Source of the DNA: Hemicordylus capensis
Taxonomy: Eukaryota; Chordata; Lepidosauria; Squamata; Cordylidae
Length of the DNA: 64,000 nt
Assembly: GCF_027244095.1 (NCBI RefSeq)
Contig: NC_069657.1
Span: 4,784,001-4,848,000 of the forward strand
Direction: 5' to 3'
A model generated the notes under the pieces. It was not told where the DNA came from. It saw only the letters and a list, made by a program, of their open reading frames with translations, and did not search any database. Positions within the stretch are counted from its first letter, which is position 1; every line of letters starts with the position of its first letter. This document shows positions 12,364 through 23,350 of this stretch, piece after piece. The position numbers were made by a program, and so were the translations under genes.

Positions 12364-12580
12364 ATCCAGATAGCTAGATAGATTAGAGATCCTAACTCCT
12401 CACTTTCCTATCTAGAATGGAGTTCTCTAATAAATGTCATATATATTGGTTTGAAACTATGAACTGGCTCCAAGTTACTTTACTCTCAGCCTACACACAT
12501 GCCTAACTAAATTCCGCTGTGTTGTGCCTCTGTCCACTCTGCTATAATGGAAAAGGGTTTCTCTTACCAGAGAGGATTCC
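12364..12580 (+). repeat. LTR-like repeat fragment, also at 43768
   Basis: About 215 bases are shared with 43768-43989: ATCCAG-TAGCTAG start, CTATCTAGAATGGAGTTC, an AATAAA signal, ACTATGAACTGGCTCCAAG, and an end TTACCAGAGAGGATTCCCAA CA. A polyadenylation signal followed by a short CA-ended block suggests the 3' part of an old LTR. It is a fossil and the family is unknown. Confidence 0.4.
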
Positions 12581-12889
12581 CAACACTACCCAGGGTAAAA
12601 AAAAAATCCACTTTTTACATGGTTTCGCGGGGGCAACTTCAAGCTTGCAGTAAAGCCTCACAGTAAACCCCAGGTAAAGCCAGCTGTCTGGGAAAGCTCC
12701 TGGGGAGGTTCTGCTCCAGGTTCTGCTTCCATGGAGGAGGGAAGATCTCTGGGAGACTGCAGCAGGCCCTTCTCCATGGGGCTGCCCAATGAGGAAACGG
12801 CCCTTCCCAGCAGACCTCTAGCCAACATCCTTGTATGATTTCCTTAGCCCAGGATAATCATTTTCCATCTTCCCATTTCAACAGAATGA

Positions 12890-13445
12890 GGCTATTCTCA
12901 CGACCAGCAAAAATCGGGCTAGGAGAGCCTAGCCCGATTTTTGCTGGTCGTGTCAACCACCGGGCTTGCAGGTGAGCCCGGGCTTTACAAGCGGCTAACC
13001 CGCTTGTGAAGCCCTCGCCTTAGCCCAGGTTAGTGGAGCGAGTGTTCCACTAACCAGGGTTTCCGGATCATGTGTTGCCACGGAGTGGCTTCGTGCCGTG
13101 GCAACTCACAAGGAAACCCTCGACCGGAAGGTTGAAAAGCAGCCTCCCCGGCTCGGGGGTCTCTCCAGCATGCTCTGTGCACTCACGCAGAGCATGCTGG
13201 GACTTCCGGGGGCCACGCGGCCCCCAAGCCCCCACTGGCTCTGTAACGGAGCCGGCAGTCATGTGGGCAGCTGATCCGGCCACCCAGGGCAGACTGGACT
13301 ATTGTCTGTGGGGAGAGCTAACCTCTCCCCGCCAACTCTGTTATGGCAGGTCTCGCTGATCATGAGACCCACCTCAATATCTCCCATGTTTAATTCTAGC
13401 TCGGTGCAGAGGTTGTTAGGTTGCTCGTGCCTTAAATGTGGTCTT
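12890..13445. mobile_element. GC-rich foldback region, probable non-autonomous DNA transposon
   Basis: It starts with a 25-base inverted repeat (CACGACCAGCAAAAATCGGG and on to CTAGG, 12900-12924, with its complement just after a 4-base loop). It continues as GC-rich, CpG-bearing sequence rich in short inverted segments such as GGGCTTGC/GCAGG and TTAGTGG/CCACTAA. No TIR pair or target duplication was settled. Confidence 0.4.
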
Positions 13446-13728
13446 TCTGGTCTTACGGTAGCAAGCATTAATTGTCCCCTTTGCTAAGCAGGATCCACCC
13501 TGGTTGGCATTTGAATGGGAGACGACATGTGTGAGCACTGTGAGAGTTTCCCCTTAGGGTAGGGGGCTGCTCTGGGAAGAGCATCTCTATGTTTACATGC
13601 AGAAGGTTCCAGGTTCCCTCCCTGGCAGCATCTCCAGGATAGGGCTGAGAGAGACTCCTGCCTGCAACCTTGGAGAAGCCGCTGCCAGTCTGAAGACAAT
13701 ACCGAGAAGGCAGCTTCCTATGTTCCTA
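13446..13728 (+). mobile_element. 5S-rRNA-derived SINE
   Basis: It has CTGGTCTTACGGTAGCAAGC, TTTGCTAAGCAGGATCC, TTTGAATGGGAGACGAC, then a LINE tail ending AAGGCAGCTTCCTATGTTCC. It is followed by a (CTG)n run at 13731-13757. Confidence 0.85.
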
Positions 13729-13730
13729 TG

Positions 13731-13757
13731 CTGCTGCTGTTGCTGCTGCTGCTGCTA
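13731..13757. repeat. (CTG)n microsatellite
   Basis: A CTG/TTG run of about nine units lies immediately downstream of the 5S-derived SINE. Confidence 0.85.
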
Positions 13758-14395
13758 CTAAAGGGAAAACGGCCAACATGCTTGACAAACAGTCCAGACT
13801 GAGCAGTGAGCAGCACTCCAGCGGCAGCAATGAGAGAGAACATTTCTGAAAGAGCCATGCAGAGCCTGGCACATCATGTGCCTAAGTTCAAGCAGCAACA
13901 CTGCCAAGACTGCTGCCTCTTCGCTCTTCCGCTGCTGGGTAGTGGGGAGGGCAAGGCACTTGAAGCTCACCCTGATACGATCTTCATGCCTTCTGTCCTC
14001 CTCATCTTACTAGCGTTGCTGTGGAGAAGCACGCAGATGAAGAGATTTGGCCCGCAGCCTCGGAGGATTATTCAGCCTCTTCAGAGATTTCAGCTTCTGG
14101 GTACTCCCCTCCCAGCTGCATCTCTGGATCTCCTTCCCTCCCCCTTACCCTAGAGAGCCAGAACCACTTCCTTTACACTGAAGGAGACCTTCAGGGCCAA
14201 GTGAAGGTTGTCCGGTTGCCAGGGGGGTTCTGCTTCTTCCTGCCCTCATTCCTTTACCAACACATATACCTGGCTCAAACTTTAGGGTGGTTTTCAAAAC
14301 CCCACCACATCAATCAGGCAGGTTTGGGCTTCTTAGAACACTCCCCCCACCCCCCAGCAACACTCATCTATTTTAAGTCCACTCCACTAAGTCCA
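13758..14395. other. ATL1 intron 1, no recognised element
   Basis: Open frames here match no family I know. Confidence 0.4.
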
Positions 14396-14489
14396 TGTTG
14401 TGAGGATAAAAAATAACCATGTATACCGCTCTGAGTTCCTTGGAGGAAGAGCGGGACATAAATGTCAAAACAAAACAAAACAAAACAAA
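14396..14489 (+). mobile_element. Tail of a CORE/MIR-like SINE
   Basis: TACCGCTCTGAGTTCCTTGG, AGGAAGAGCGGGACATAAAT and an (AAAAC)n end match the tail of the full copy at 58391-58623. The tRNA head and core are missing. Confidence 0.65.
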
Positions 14490-14563
14490 CATGAACAACT
14501 GCTCTGGGTGAGGGTGAATAAAAGGCTGGACAATTGACACAGAAACCAATCAACACTCTACAG

Positions 14564-14700
14564 CAGGCATCCCCAAACTGCGGCCCTCCAGATGTTGCTG
14601 AACTACAATTCCCATCACCCCCAGCTACAATGTATTGTGGCTGGGATGATGGGAATTGTCGTTCAGCAACATCTGGAGGGCCACAGTTTGGGGATGCCTG
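14564..14700. mobile_element. hAT-type MITE with perfect 8-base target duplication
   Basis: The terminal inverted repeats start CAGGCATCCCCAAACTG and end CAGTTTGGGGATGCCTG, and the pairing continues through most of the 137-base element. CTCTACAG flanks it at 14556-14563 and again at 14701-14708. Eight-base duplications are characteristic of hAT transposition. There is no coding capacity. Confidence 0.93.
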
Positions 14701-14861
14701 CTCTACAGGGCTAGATAGGAAGGAGGGGGCACAATAAGTTTCACAACTGTCACTAGGGTCAGCCAATTGGGACTCTACACAGCCAGCTTCTCCTGGAATC
14801 TGGTTTGCATATCTGTCCAGAAAGGGGTAGCTGGAGATGCATACAGAGTGAGCTCCCCATA

Positions 14862-15232
14862 AGAACAGCCCTGCTGGATCAGGCCCAAGGAGGCCCATCT
14901 AGTCCAGCATCCTGTTTCACACAGTGGCCCATCAGATGCCACTGGGAGCCTACAGGCAGGAGTGGAGGGCATGCCCCCTCTCCTGCTGTTGCTCCCCTGC
15001 AAGGCATCCTGCCTCTGAGGCTGGAGGTGGCCTATAGCCCTCCGACTAGTAGTCGTTGATAGATCTCTCCTCCATGAAGTTATCCAAGCCCCTCTTCAAG
15101 CCATCCAGGTTATTGGCTGGCACTACATCTTGTGGCAGAAAATTCCAGATGTTGATGATGTGTTGTGTGAAAAAATACTTCCGTTGGTTGGTCCTAAATT
15201 TCCTGGCACTCAATTTCATGGGAGCTATGCAC
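14862..15232 (-). mobile_element. CR1 LINE 3' fragment
   Basis: It runs from AAGAACAGCCCTGCTGGATC to the ORF2 C-terminal block, where it ends next to a Sauria-type SINE at 15241. Confidence 0.88.
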
Positions 15233-15240
15233 AGCTAGTC

Positions 15241-15471
15241 ACCTTAAGTGGCACAGCGGGAAAATGCTTGACTAACAAGCAGAAGGTTGCCGGTTCAAAT
15301 CCCCACTGGTACTATATTGGGCAGCAGCGATATAGGAAGATGCTGAAAGGCATCATCATCTCATACTGCATGGGAGGAGGCAATGGTCAAGCCCTCCTGT
15401 ATTCTACCAAAGACAACCACAGGGCTCTGTGGGCGCCAAGAGTCGAAACCGACTTGACGGTGCACATCTAA
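15241..15471 (+). mobile_element. Sauria-type SINE (tRNA head, Bov-B tail)
   Basis: It has an A-box-like GTGGCACAGCGGG, a B box GGTTCAAATCC, a GGCAGCAGCGATATAGGAAG body, and a CCAAGAGTCGAAACCGACTT tail shared with Bov-B (RTE) LINEs. AGCTATGCAC before and AGCTATGTAC after suggest a decayed target duplication. Confidence 0.85.
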
Positions 15472-15472
15472 G

Positions 15473-16200
15473 CTATGTACCCCATGTAAGCTGGCTCAGA
15501 AGGCCTGAAGTTCCAGTCCTAACTTCTTGTGCCTGCAATTTTTCCTCCAATCAATCACATCCCAGAGGAGGCGGCGAGAGAACTTTTTTTGGGTGGTTGT
15601 TAGTTTGACAGTTACGGAAGATCAGCAAAACAAATTGCCAAGCAGCAACAAGCAGCCAAGATCAAACAAGAGAACGCTTAACCTGAATCTGCCAAATCTG
15701 GCCCCAATCTTTGCTGATTTTCATAATGAACTTGCCTTTGTGACTGCCTTCATCTTCTCATGTTCCCAGTCGCAGCCCAGACCATTTAAGAGGCCATGGG
15801 AGTTTCAAGTGGAAATCACTGCTTGCTCTCTGTGATGAAGAAAAACGCAGCCTCATGGAATCAGCTCAGACACAGCGGGCTCAGGTGACATCGGCTTCCA
15901 GGCATCCTCCCACCACATCTGCAGATGTAACACCTCTGTTCTTCCTATGGTGACCAGTGTGAGGTCTGAGAAAAGCCGAATTACTGGCAATGGCCACTCC
16001 CCACATCAAGGGAGAAACAGTGGGGCATACCAGAAAGCTTGGTTTTCCCCAAAAAAGCTGCTGCAAATAGAGGAACTTTCTTACCCCAGATATAATTCAG
16101 ACCAGGCTAGAATGCACAGTAGTAATTCGAGGAAAAGCAGAATCAGGTGTGTCCTGGTCCCTGATAGCTTGCTGTGACTTTGGGGTAAATCCAGCTGACA
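15473..16200. other. ATL1 intron 1, no recognised element
   Basis: No supported feature is seen here. Confidence 0.4.
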
Positions 16201-16499
16201 TGTGAACTCGCACCCAGGATGGCCCTGGGTGGGACCCGTTGCAGGCAGGGCCCACACTCTGTCAGGAGTTACAACCCTGCCACCGAGGGAGGAGGGGGAG
16301 GAGGGGGAGGAGAGTCCTGATCCAAGTCCAGTTGCTCTTTATAGCCAGTCACTCCAGGGTGCCAAGAGAAGCCTGGAACAGGGGCATTATCCTCCCAGAT
16401 TCCAGCACAGGCCCCCAGGGAACCCATCGGCTTTGCCTGGACCACAGCTGCTCTCCAGGGCCCTCTTCGGACGTCCACGAGTGCTGCTGCATTCACAAT

Positions 16500-17190
16500 T
16501 ACAGCTCCCCAAGAGGGGAGGAAGTCCCGCCCCACGGCTGTCACGCACCCCCTTGAGCCACGTGAGGGACTCACCCTTAAGGCACTGTTTGTCTGAAGGG
16601 GGAGGCACTGTAACAGTGATGGCCAGCGCTCCCATGAGCGGCAAGCTCAAGCGATCCCGGTTGCCACTCAGGGAAGCACTGGCCATCCCCCTTCAAACAG
16701 CACCGTAACTGTAAGCACCCAGCAGGGGTGTAGCAAGCTTGGAGTGGGCCCAGAGACGAGATTTTAAAATGGGCCCACCCCCCTCACTGAAGCTCAGCTC
16801 ATGACGTAAAGAAATCTTAAATGAGGCTGAAGAGTGGTAACAAAAGGCATAGTTATATACATATATATGTGTTCCACAATAGAACATGATCCTAAATTAT
16901 TTTTTAAAAGGTTTTGTAAGTTGTGGACGATGCTGCAAATCATTTAATGGTACTAGAGAGAGAGAGACCTGCTCTTCTGGTAGCTCCAGGTCTTAACACT
17001 TGCATCAATTCCGGAGGATGAATACAACTGAAGGAAGCCCGGGCGGGTGCGCGGCTGGGGGAGTCAGTCATGTGACTTGCCTCTGGGGGGGGGCCCAAGA
17101 CAACTGTCTGCCCTTGCCCTCTGACAGTTACGCCCTCGCACCCGGCTCAAGGCGGTGAGTGACAGGGCGGGACTTCCTCCCTGCCTCGGC
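16500..17190. repeat. Inverted repeat pair around an inserted hAT element
   Basis: GGAGGAAGTCCCGCCC...CCTTGAGCC at 16515-16559 recurs inverted at 17147-17180. The hAT copy 16723-17137 lies between them, so an older foldback element seems to have been interrupted. Confidence 0.45.
16723..17137. mobile_element. hAT-type element, CAGGGGYGTAGC family
   Basis: It begins CAGGGGTGTAGCAAGCTTGG with GATTTTAAAATGGGCCCA inside and ends CAGTTACGCCCTC. Flanks GCACCCAG and GCACCCGG match at 7 of 8 bases. It is the same family as 19067-19388. Confidence 0.75.
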
Positions 17191-17382
17191 TGCTGTAACC
17201 CTGAGCGCAGAGACACTCACAGATGATGTCTGGAGAGGGATCAAGTGTGTCCCTGTACTCAAGAGATTTGAGACCAAAAAAATTTGCAGGAAGTTTCCCA
17301 ACATGAATTTTGCCCCCTCCTTTAATTTTTCTGCAGAAAGTTTTCAATTTCTAAAAATCTATTATTTCATAAATCTATCTAT

Positions 17383-17425
17383 GTGGTCGCTAAGAGCCGA
17401 CACCAACTTGACGGCACTTAATCAA
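17383..17425 (+). repeat. Bov-B/Sauria SINE tail scrap
   Basis: GTCGCTAAGAGCCGACACCA and CTTGACGGCACTTAA are the shared RTE tail only. Confidence 0.6.
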
Positions 17426-17509
17426 AACAATGAGTGGGTGCCAATGCAATATCAGGCAGGCGTGGCCATTTCACCGTTGTAATTACTACTACGGCTATGA
17501 ATATTGCTA

Positions 17510-17758
17510 TACGGCTCTTCAACCAAAGTTCTTAAAGCAGTTTACATATAAAAATAAATAATAATACATAAATAAGATGCCCCTCTATAAGATAATAAGA
17601 TAAGGACTCACAATCTAAAAAGAAACATAAGGCAGTTACCAGCAACAACCACTGGAGGGATGCTGTGCTGGGGCTGGATAGGGTCAGTTGCTCTCCCCCT
17701 GCTAAATATGAGAATCGCCACTTTAAAAGGTGTCTCTTTGCTCAGTTAGCAGGGGTTT
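17510..17758 (-). repeat. LINE-type 3' tail repeat (family A), longer copy
   Basis: On the minus strand it runs from CCCCTGCTAACTGAGCAAAG through the CAGCACAGCATCCCTCC block to an end with TATGTAAACTGCTTTAAGAA, a LINE-like terminal block. Confidence 0.65.
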
Positions 17759-19058
17759 GTCAGGCAGTTATCCCTAGAGAACGTACGAGAGGGTACATAT
17801 ATGTTTTATTGTTTTCTTGAGTATTCCAATATAAATAATTTGTTTCCACATAAAGCTTTGAAGTTGTTTCAGCATAACATTTAAACCATATTAAGTGTTA
17901 TTGATTGCACTCCCGACTAAATATTTCAGTCCGTCTACTTGAAAAACATGGGAACATTTTGAAAGAGATACAGCATGGGACATTAATATGATGGGTTTTT
18001 TAAAAAAAAAAACCTTATATCAAATAACATGCCAAATCAGATCACAATCTATTTAGGACATCAGGAAAATTTGCTTAATGCAATTTTCTGAGCAGGGGGG
18101 CGGGGAATATGCAAACTTTTATGCATATGAGAAAAAATTGCATGGAGAAATTTTGCAATTCAACATTTCCCAGAAAACCCACATTTCTGCCTCTCAGCTT
18201 AGTTGCCTATTCCCCAACCTTTCTCTCTCTGCCCCACCAGCTCTGCTCAGGGGTCCTGAAAGACCCAGCTGCTGCCAGCTGAATTGGTGGTTTTAGAAAC
18301 GCTTGGTTCATAGACAGAGGCTGGGGTGAAAGGACCGTGGATCACATCTAGGCAGGTTTTGACAGGAGACCAGTCCTGTCTGATCAGGATGCTCAGACAT
18401 CAAGAAATATCTAAAGCCCTCGCAGCTCAAATTACTTGTTTTGTTCAACAAAATACCCAGCACTGAACCCAAGGCAAACACACCAAATGGGCTGTACCTG
18501 CTGTTTGGCAACCCACATCCCATTGGGCTGGGACTCGTATATCTCCAGCTCACACACACCCCCTTGGTGGCCCACCCCCCAGCACTGACAGCCTGCTGTA
18601 TCAAGTTAACCAGCCCACATGCACCCCCACAGCACACATGCGCTCCTGGTCTCTCCTCCCTGGTCTTCATGTGCCTTTACAAACTCTGCTCTCAAACGCA
18701 CTGTCAATCATCAGTAAATTTGGCAGTATTTTTAGGCTGCTCCTGCACTGCAAGAAATTATCCTCTTTTTTCCCTGCCTGGGATGGACCAGCACAGCCAA
18801 CGGCTTCCAAAGAAAGCTATTTCTAGCAGCAGTCGATTCTCATTTCTCTGGAAAATGAAGGGACTGGATCAATCACCCCCCCAAAAAAACAAGCTCCCTT
18901 GCACTCAAGCCAATTTCTCCTTCCTGTGCTTTGCCAACAGCTGATTCTCACCTCCGCAATTACATCACCATCAAGCTGTTCATTAATAAATTACCAGGAA
19001 TTGCTTCCTTTTTGTTTCCCCTGCAGCCCCCGTCCCACACACCTGACTCTGTGTTTGT
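17759..19058. other. ATL1 intron 1, no recognised element
   Basis: About 1.3 kb holds no gene or repeat that I can name. Confidence 0.4.
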
Positions 19059-19066
19059 CTCAGGTG

Positions 19067-19388
19067 CAGGGGCGTAGCAAGGTTGGAGGGGGCCCAGAGA
19101 CATGATTTTAAAATGGGCCCCTCACTGATATACACACACAGACACACTTCACAATATATCGTGCACTCACACTCACATCCCCATTATGAATACGGTGAAT
19201 ATCTAGTTCACATTGAATCTAGTTTTTTTACTCTCTGCTCCTGCCGATCTCCAAGAGACTCAACATAATTCATAGGGGGTGCAACATGGGCGGGTGGGGA
19301 GTCATGTGATGTGCCTCAGGGGGGCCCCTCGAGGCAGTGGGGCCCCAAGATGACTGCCTCCCCTTGCCTAATGGTAGTTACACCCCTG
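19067..19388. mobile_element. hAT-type element with perfect 8-base target duplication
   Basis: It starts CAGGGGCGTAGCAAGGTTGG and ends GGTAGTTACACCCCTG. CTCAGGTG is present on both sides (19059-19066 and 19389-19396). The interior is non-coding and contains GATTTTAAAATGGGCCCC, as in 16723-17137. Confidence 0.92.
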
Positions 19389-19532
19389 CTCAGGTGCAAT
19401 AAAATACAAGTCTTAAAGAAACCTAAAGCAAGATTCAGGGGGCACCCCACCACTCACTGCCCTCCACGGTGAAAGGCGTCCATTCCCTCTTTATCCTCTA
19501 CTTCCTGATCTTTAGCCAGGTATTAACCAGAT

Positions 19533-19847
19533 CATAGGAACCTAGGAAGCTGCCATATACTGAGTCAGACCATTGGTCTATCTAGCTCAGTCTTGTCTTC
19601 ACAGACTGGCAGCAGCTTCTCCAAGGTTGCAGGCAGGAATCTCTCTCAGCCCTACCTTGGAGTTGCTGCCAAGGAGGGAACTTGGAACCTAGATGCTCTT
19701 CCCAGAGCGGCTCCATCCCCGCAAGGGGAATATCTTCCAGTGCTCACACGTCTAGTCTCCCATCCAAATGCAACCAGGGTGGGCCCTGCTTAGCTAAGGT
19801 CATGCTTAGCAGTCATGCTTGCTACCACAAGACCAGCTCTCCTCTCC
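19533..19847 (-). mobile_element. 5S-rRNA-derived SINE
   Basis: Read on the minus strand: GAGCTGGTCTTGTGGTAGC head, TTAGCTAAGCAGGGCCC A-box region, TTGGATGGGAGAC, and a LINE tail ending in TTCCTAGGTTCCTATG. Confidence 0.85.
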
Positions 19848-19886
19848 CCAAAATGTAGGGCCAGTCTTAGGCAGGATCATTGCCAT

Positions 19887-20458
19887 GAAACATATGAAGC
19901 TGCCTTATACTGAGTCAGACACTTGGTCCATCTAGGTCAGTGTTGCCTACACTGACCGGCAGCAGCTCTCCAGGGTTTCACACAGTGGGCTTTCCCAGCC
20001 CTACCTGGAGATGCCGCCGGGGATTGAACCTGAGACCTTCTGCACGCAAAGCAGATGACTAAGCTACAGCCCCAGCCCTACACGTAGGAATAGAGGAAGC
20101 TGCCACCGACTGAATCAGACCACTGGTCCCCTAGATCAGTATTGTGTTCTCTGACTGGTAGCGGCTCTCCAGAGGAGTCTCTCCCAGCCCTACCTGGAGA
20201 TGCCGCCGGGGATTGAACCTGAGACCTTCTGCACGCAAAGCAGATGACTAAGCTACAGCCCCAGCCCTACACGTAGGAATAGAGGAAGCTGCCACCGACT
20301 GAATCAGACCACTGGTCCCCTAGATCAGTATTGTGTTCTCTGACTGGTAGCGGCTCTCCAGAGGAGTCTCTCCCAGCCCTACCTGGAGATGCCGCTGGGG
20401 ATTGAACCTGGGACCTTCTGCATGCAAAGCAGATGCTCTACCGCCGAGTTACCGCCCC
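19887..20458 (-). mobile_element. Two tRNA-derived SINEs with an internal 189-base tandem duplication
   Basis: On the minus strand the heads read TAGAGCATCTGCTTTGCATG then CCCAGGTTCAATCCCC, A- and B-box-like and closest by eye to tRNA-Ala. The tail is shared with the 5S-derived SINEs (CTGACTCAGTATAAGGCAGC). Three heads but only two kinds of tail are present, and CACGTAGGAATAGAGGAAGC occurs at 20081 and 20270, giving a period of 189 bases. Confidence 0.8.
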
Positions 20459-20797
20459 TCCCTGTATAAGCTGTATACAGGCCGTGTACAAGGTACATCT
20501 ATACAGGCACCTGTGCAGTGTCATGTCTCCATAGGGCTGCTGCCAATGCCCACGGCCTTCCTCCTGGCATGCCTCCCCTCTTTTGCCACATGGGAAGTGG
20601 TGCTTCTGTTGAGTCAGAGCCGTGGACCAGTACAGGTTCCTGATCCCAAAGGGGCACCATCGTCACGGCAAGGAATATGAAATGCCCACCCCCACCACCA
20701 CCAGCAGCAGCGGAGGCAGGAAGGTACGGACAGGCTCGTCAGCTTGGACCGATTAATGTCAAAGGGTTCAGTTGTGTCTCCGTGACAAGGAGGCCCT

Positions 20798-20865
20798 AGT
20801 CTTATTATTTATTTATTACATTTATAAACCGCCCCATCCAGAAGCTCTGGGCGGTGTTTCCGTGG
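20798..20865 (-). repeat. L2 3' terminal scrap
   Basis: ATTATTTATTTATTACATTT, AAACCGCCCCATCCAGAAGC and TCTGGGCGGTG are typical LINE terminal sequence. Confidence 0.6.
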
Positions 20866-21334
20866 GCAACCTCTTTCCTCCAGATCTGCTCTTGTGAAAG
20901 AACTTCCTTATTGGAGGCCGTGACCCAAGGGAGGGCAGCCGTCTCTCATAGACGCCGTAGCAGATTCCTGCACTGAGCAGGAAGCTGGACTAGGAGACCC
21001 CCCACCCACCCACCACCCACCCCAGGAACCTCTGAATTCTCCTATTCTAGCATTCAGTGACCAAAGAGTCTTTGACCGGCAAAAGGAAGGATTTCTTCAC
21101 TCAGCACATAACTGACTTGCTTATGGAGTTTATTGGCACAAGTTGCAAAGATGGATGTTAACTTACAATGGCTGTTAGGCACGGTAGCTGGAAATGAAAC
21201 CTCCATGTTCAACAGCAGTATACCTCTTCCAGATGTTGGTGGATAGGTGCCAATGTGCCTTGCCTGGGGAATCTGGCCAGCCGCAGCTGGAGACCAAGGA
21301 CCAGAGTCACTAGACAGGTCTACCTCAGCAAGAA
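20866..21334. other. ATL1 intron 1, no recognised element
   Basis: The sequence is C-rich near 21000-21030. No supported feature is seen. Confidence 0.35.
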
Positions 21335-21562
21335 CGTAAGAACAGCCCCGCTGGATCAGGCCCAAGAATGCCCATCTAGTCCAGCATCCTGTTCCACACA
21401 GTGGCCCACCAGATGCCTCCGAGAAACCTACCGGCAAGAGGTGAAAGGGGCCTGCCCTCTCTCCTGCTGTTGCTCACCTGCAACTGGTATTGAGAGGCAT
21501 CTTGCCTCTGAGGCTGGCCTATAGCCCTCAAAACAGCAGCCACTGATCGACTTATAATAAGG
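21335..21562 (-). mobile_element. CR1 LINE 3' end fragment
   Basis: AACGTAAGAACAGCCCCGCT through GCCTCTGAGGCTGGCCTATA, with a 5' truncation in the 3' UTR. Confidence 0.85.
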
Positions 21563-22452
21563 GTTGCCTTCACCAGGCAATCTTTATGATATATACTTAA
21601 GAATGCTACTGAGCTTCTCTCTGCAAACGGTCTTGCTGCACTTTGAGTTCCAGCAGAGTTTGTTCTACTTATCTGCTATAGTCTTAAAAGAATCGTGCAA
21701 GGTCAGCAGATTCCCTGCCCCACCCCTTCACAGCTGCAAGGTTATGGGAGGGGCAGCAGAGGGAAGAGGCGGGGGCCAATCTGGGCAGCGGCTCCAATGA
21801 AATGAGCAGAGGAGGCCTCAGTGCTGCAGGTGCCGGGGGGGGGGGCATCATGGGGCAGGGTGGGAAAAGGGGCGCTGGAAGAGTCCCTCCAAGAGACACG
21901 CTCCGTTTTATTGTTTGGGAGGGAGCCACGCTCTACTATTCTAAAAGACACACATGGAACACGTTGCATGTTGAGTTGCAACAGAACTAGAATACTCCGC
22001 ATTCTGCAGCACTTTCTGAGATTTTCCATCTACTATATCTCAGTAATCTTTATGAGAACAACCACCCTGCAGGGCAGGCTAGTTTTGCTATTCGCATATT
22101 GCAGAAGGGCAGGGGGCTGGGAGAGTAGCGACTTCCCTAAACTCTCTAGATCGGTGAGATTTGAATCCAAGCCTTCCTGGCTGAGGAGCTGCTTAGTCAC
22201 CGTCTAGAGCTGTCACAGCTGCTGACAGGCCTGGAAGACTAAGAGAATAAGAGCCACGGGCGGGGGGGGGATGCATTTGGGCGAGAGGCACAATCCATGT
22301 TCAAAACCACCCCCACCATTTTCCCGGCAGGGCCTGGGAAAGAGCCGGGCTGGTTTTCAGATTAAGGTTGTTAGGTCATGCAAGTTGCTTGGAAGGATCA
22401 AGCCCCCCTGTGCAGCTCTTCTAATTACATAAGATCTACCCTACAAGCAATA
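21563..22452. other. ATL1 intron 1, no gene; G run
   Basis: A run of 13 G bases lies near 21834-21846. A weak old-repeat pattern is seen at 22105-22205 (TTTGAATCCAAGCC). Nothing else is recognised. Confidence 0.35.
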
Positions 22453-22712
22453 CGCCACCTAATGGTGCAGCGGGGAAATGACTTGACTAGCCAGCCAGAG
22501 GTTGCCGGTTCGAATCCTGGCTGGTAGGTTTCCCAGACTATGGGAAACACCTATAGCGGGCAGCAGCGATCTAGGAAGGTGCTGAAAGGCATCATCTCAT
22601 ACTGCGCGGGAGGGGGCAATGGTCAACCCCTCCTGTATTCTACCAAAGACAACCACAGGGCTCTGTGGGCGCCAGGAGTCGACACCGACTCGACAACACC
22701 ACCTTACCTTTA
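22453..22712 (+). mobile_element. Sauria-type SINE, full length
   Basis: This is the best copy: CCACCTAATGGTGCAGCGGG head, B box GGTTCGAATCC, GGGCAGCAGCGATCTAGG body, CAGGAGTCGACACCGACTCG Bov-B tail and a final ACCTTACCTTTAA. Confidence 0.9.
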
Positions 22713-23089
22713 ACTTGCCCTACAAGTGTATGAGCAGAGCCCTACCAACGGGATGGGAAGTGTACAAAATTCTATTAATCTGGGTGATAACTTCCCTCCA
22801 GAAAAGAGAGTCACCAAAGAAGATGAAACAGGATAGCCCATGGAGAACCTCAACTCCAGATGTTACTGACTGAGCATCCCTCAAAGTGCCAGAAATCCAA
22901 CAGATGCCCACAAGAGCAAAGCTGCACAAACCATCATTTGTATATCTAGAACACAAATCAGTTTGGAGTCCAAACTATAGTTACCAGAAACCAGGTTTGG
23001 CGTTGACATCCGAACCAACCAAATAGTACCTAATGAAAATGTAGGTTTAATATCAATTTCTTAAGCAGCACTTTTGGTTGCCTTTAGCC

Positions 23090-23350
23090 CTGTTCACACA
23101 TTAGGTTCAATACTCGTACAACTAGTGTATGCAGGCACAAATCTGTGCACACGTATAATTATTCAAATCTTATGTTGAGAGCATGCACAGCAGCGAACTC
23201 ACTCTCTGTATGCGGCATTCCAGGGGGCCTATGCCCAAGACCTGTTCATTTTTAAAATGAAAGCAGATACAGTCATTCACACACAAACACATGCATATGG
23301 TGTACAGACACCTAAATGCAGGTACAACATAATGTCTGAAGAGCTCTTCT
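23090..23350. mobile_element. MITE related to 8320-8570
   Basis: It begins CCCTGTTCACACATTAGG and ends CAACATAATGTCTGAAGAGC, with the shared TTTTTAAAATGAAAGCAG interior. Confidence 0.5.

Noticed and set aside
13446-13728. A 5S rRNA gene
   Set aside because: Only the internal promoter region resembles 5S rRNA; the copy goes on into a LINE tail and recurs with divergence, as a SINE does.
19887-20458. tRNA genes
   Set aside because: A- and B-box-like motifs are present, but the sequence does not close into a cloverleaf with an acceptor stem and continues into a SINE tail.
22453-22712. A tRNA gene in the Sauria-type SINE head
   Set aside because: The head is diverged and followed by the SINE body and Bov-B tail.
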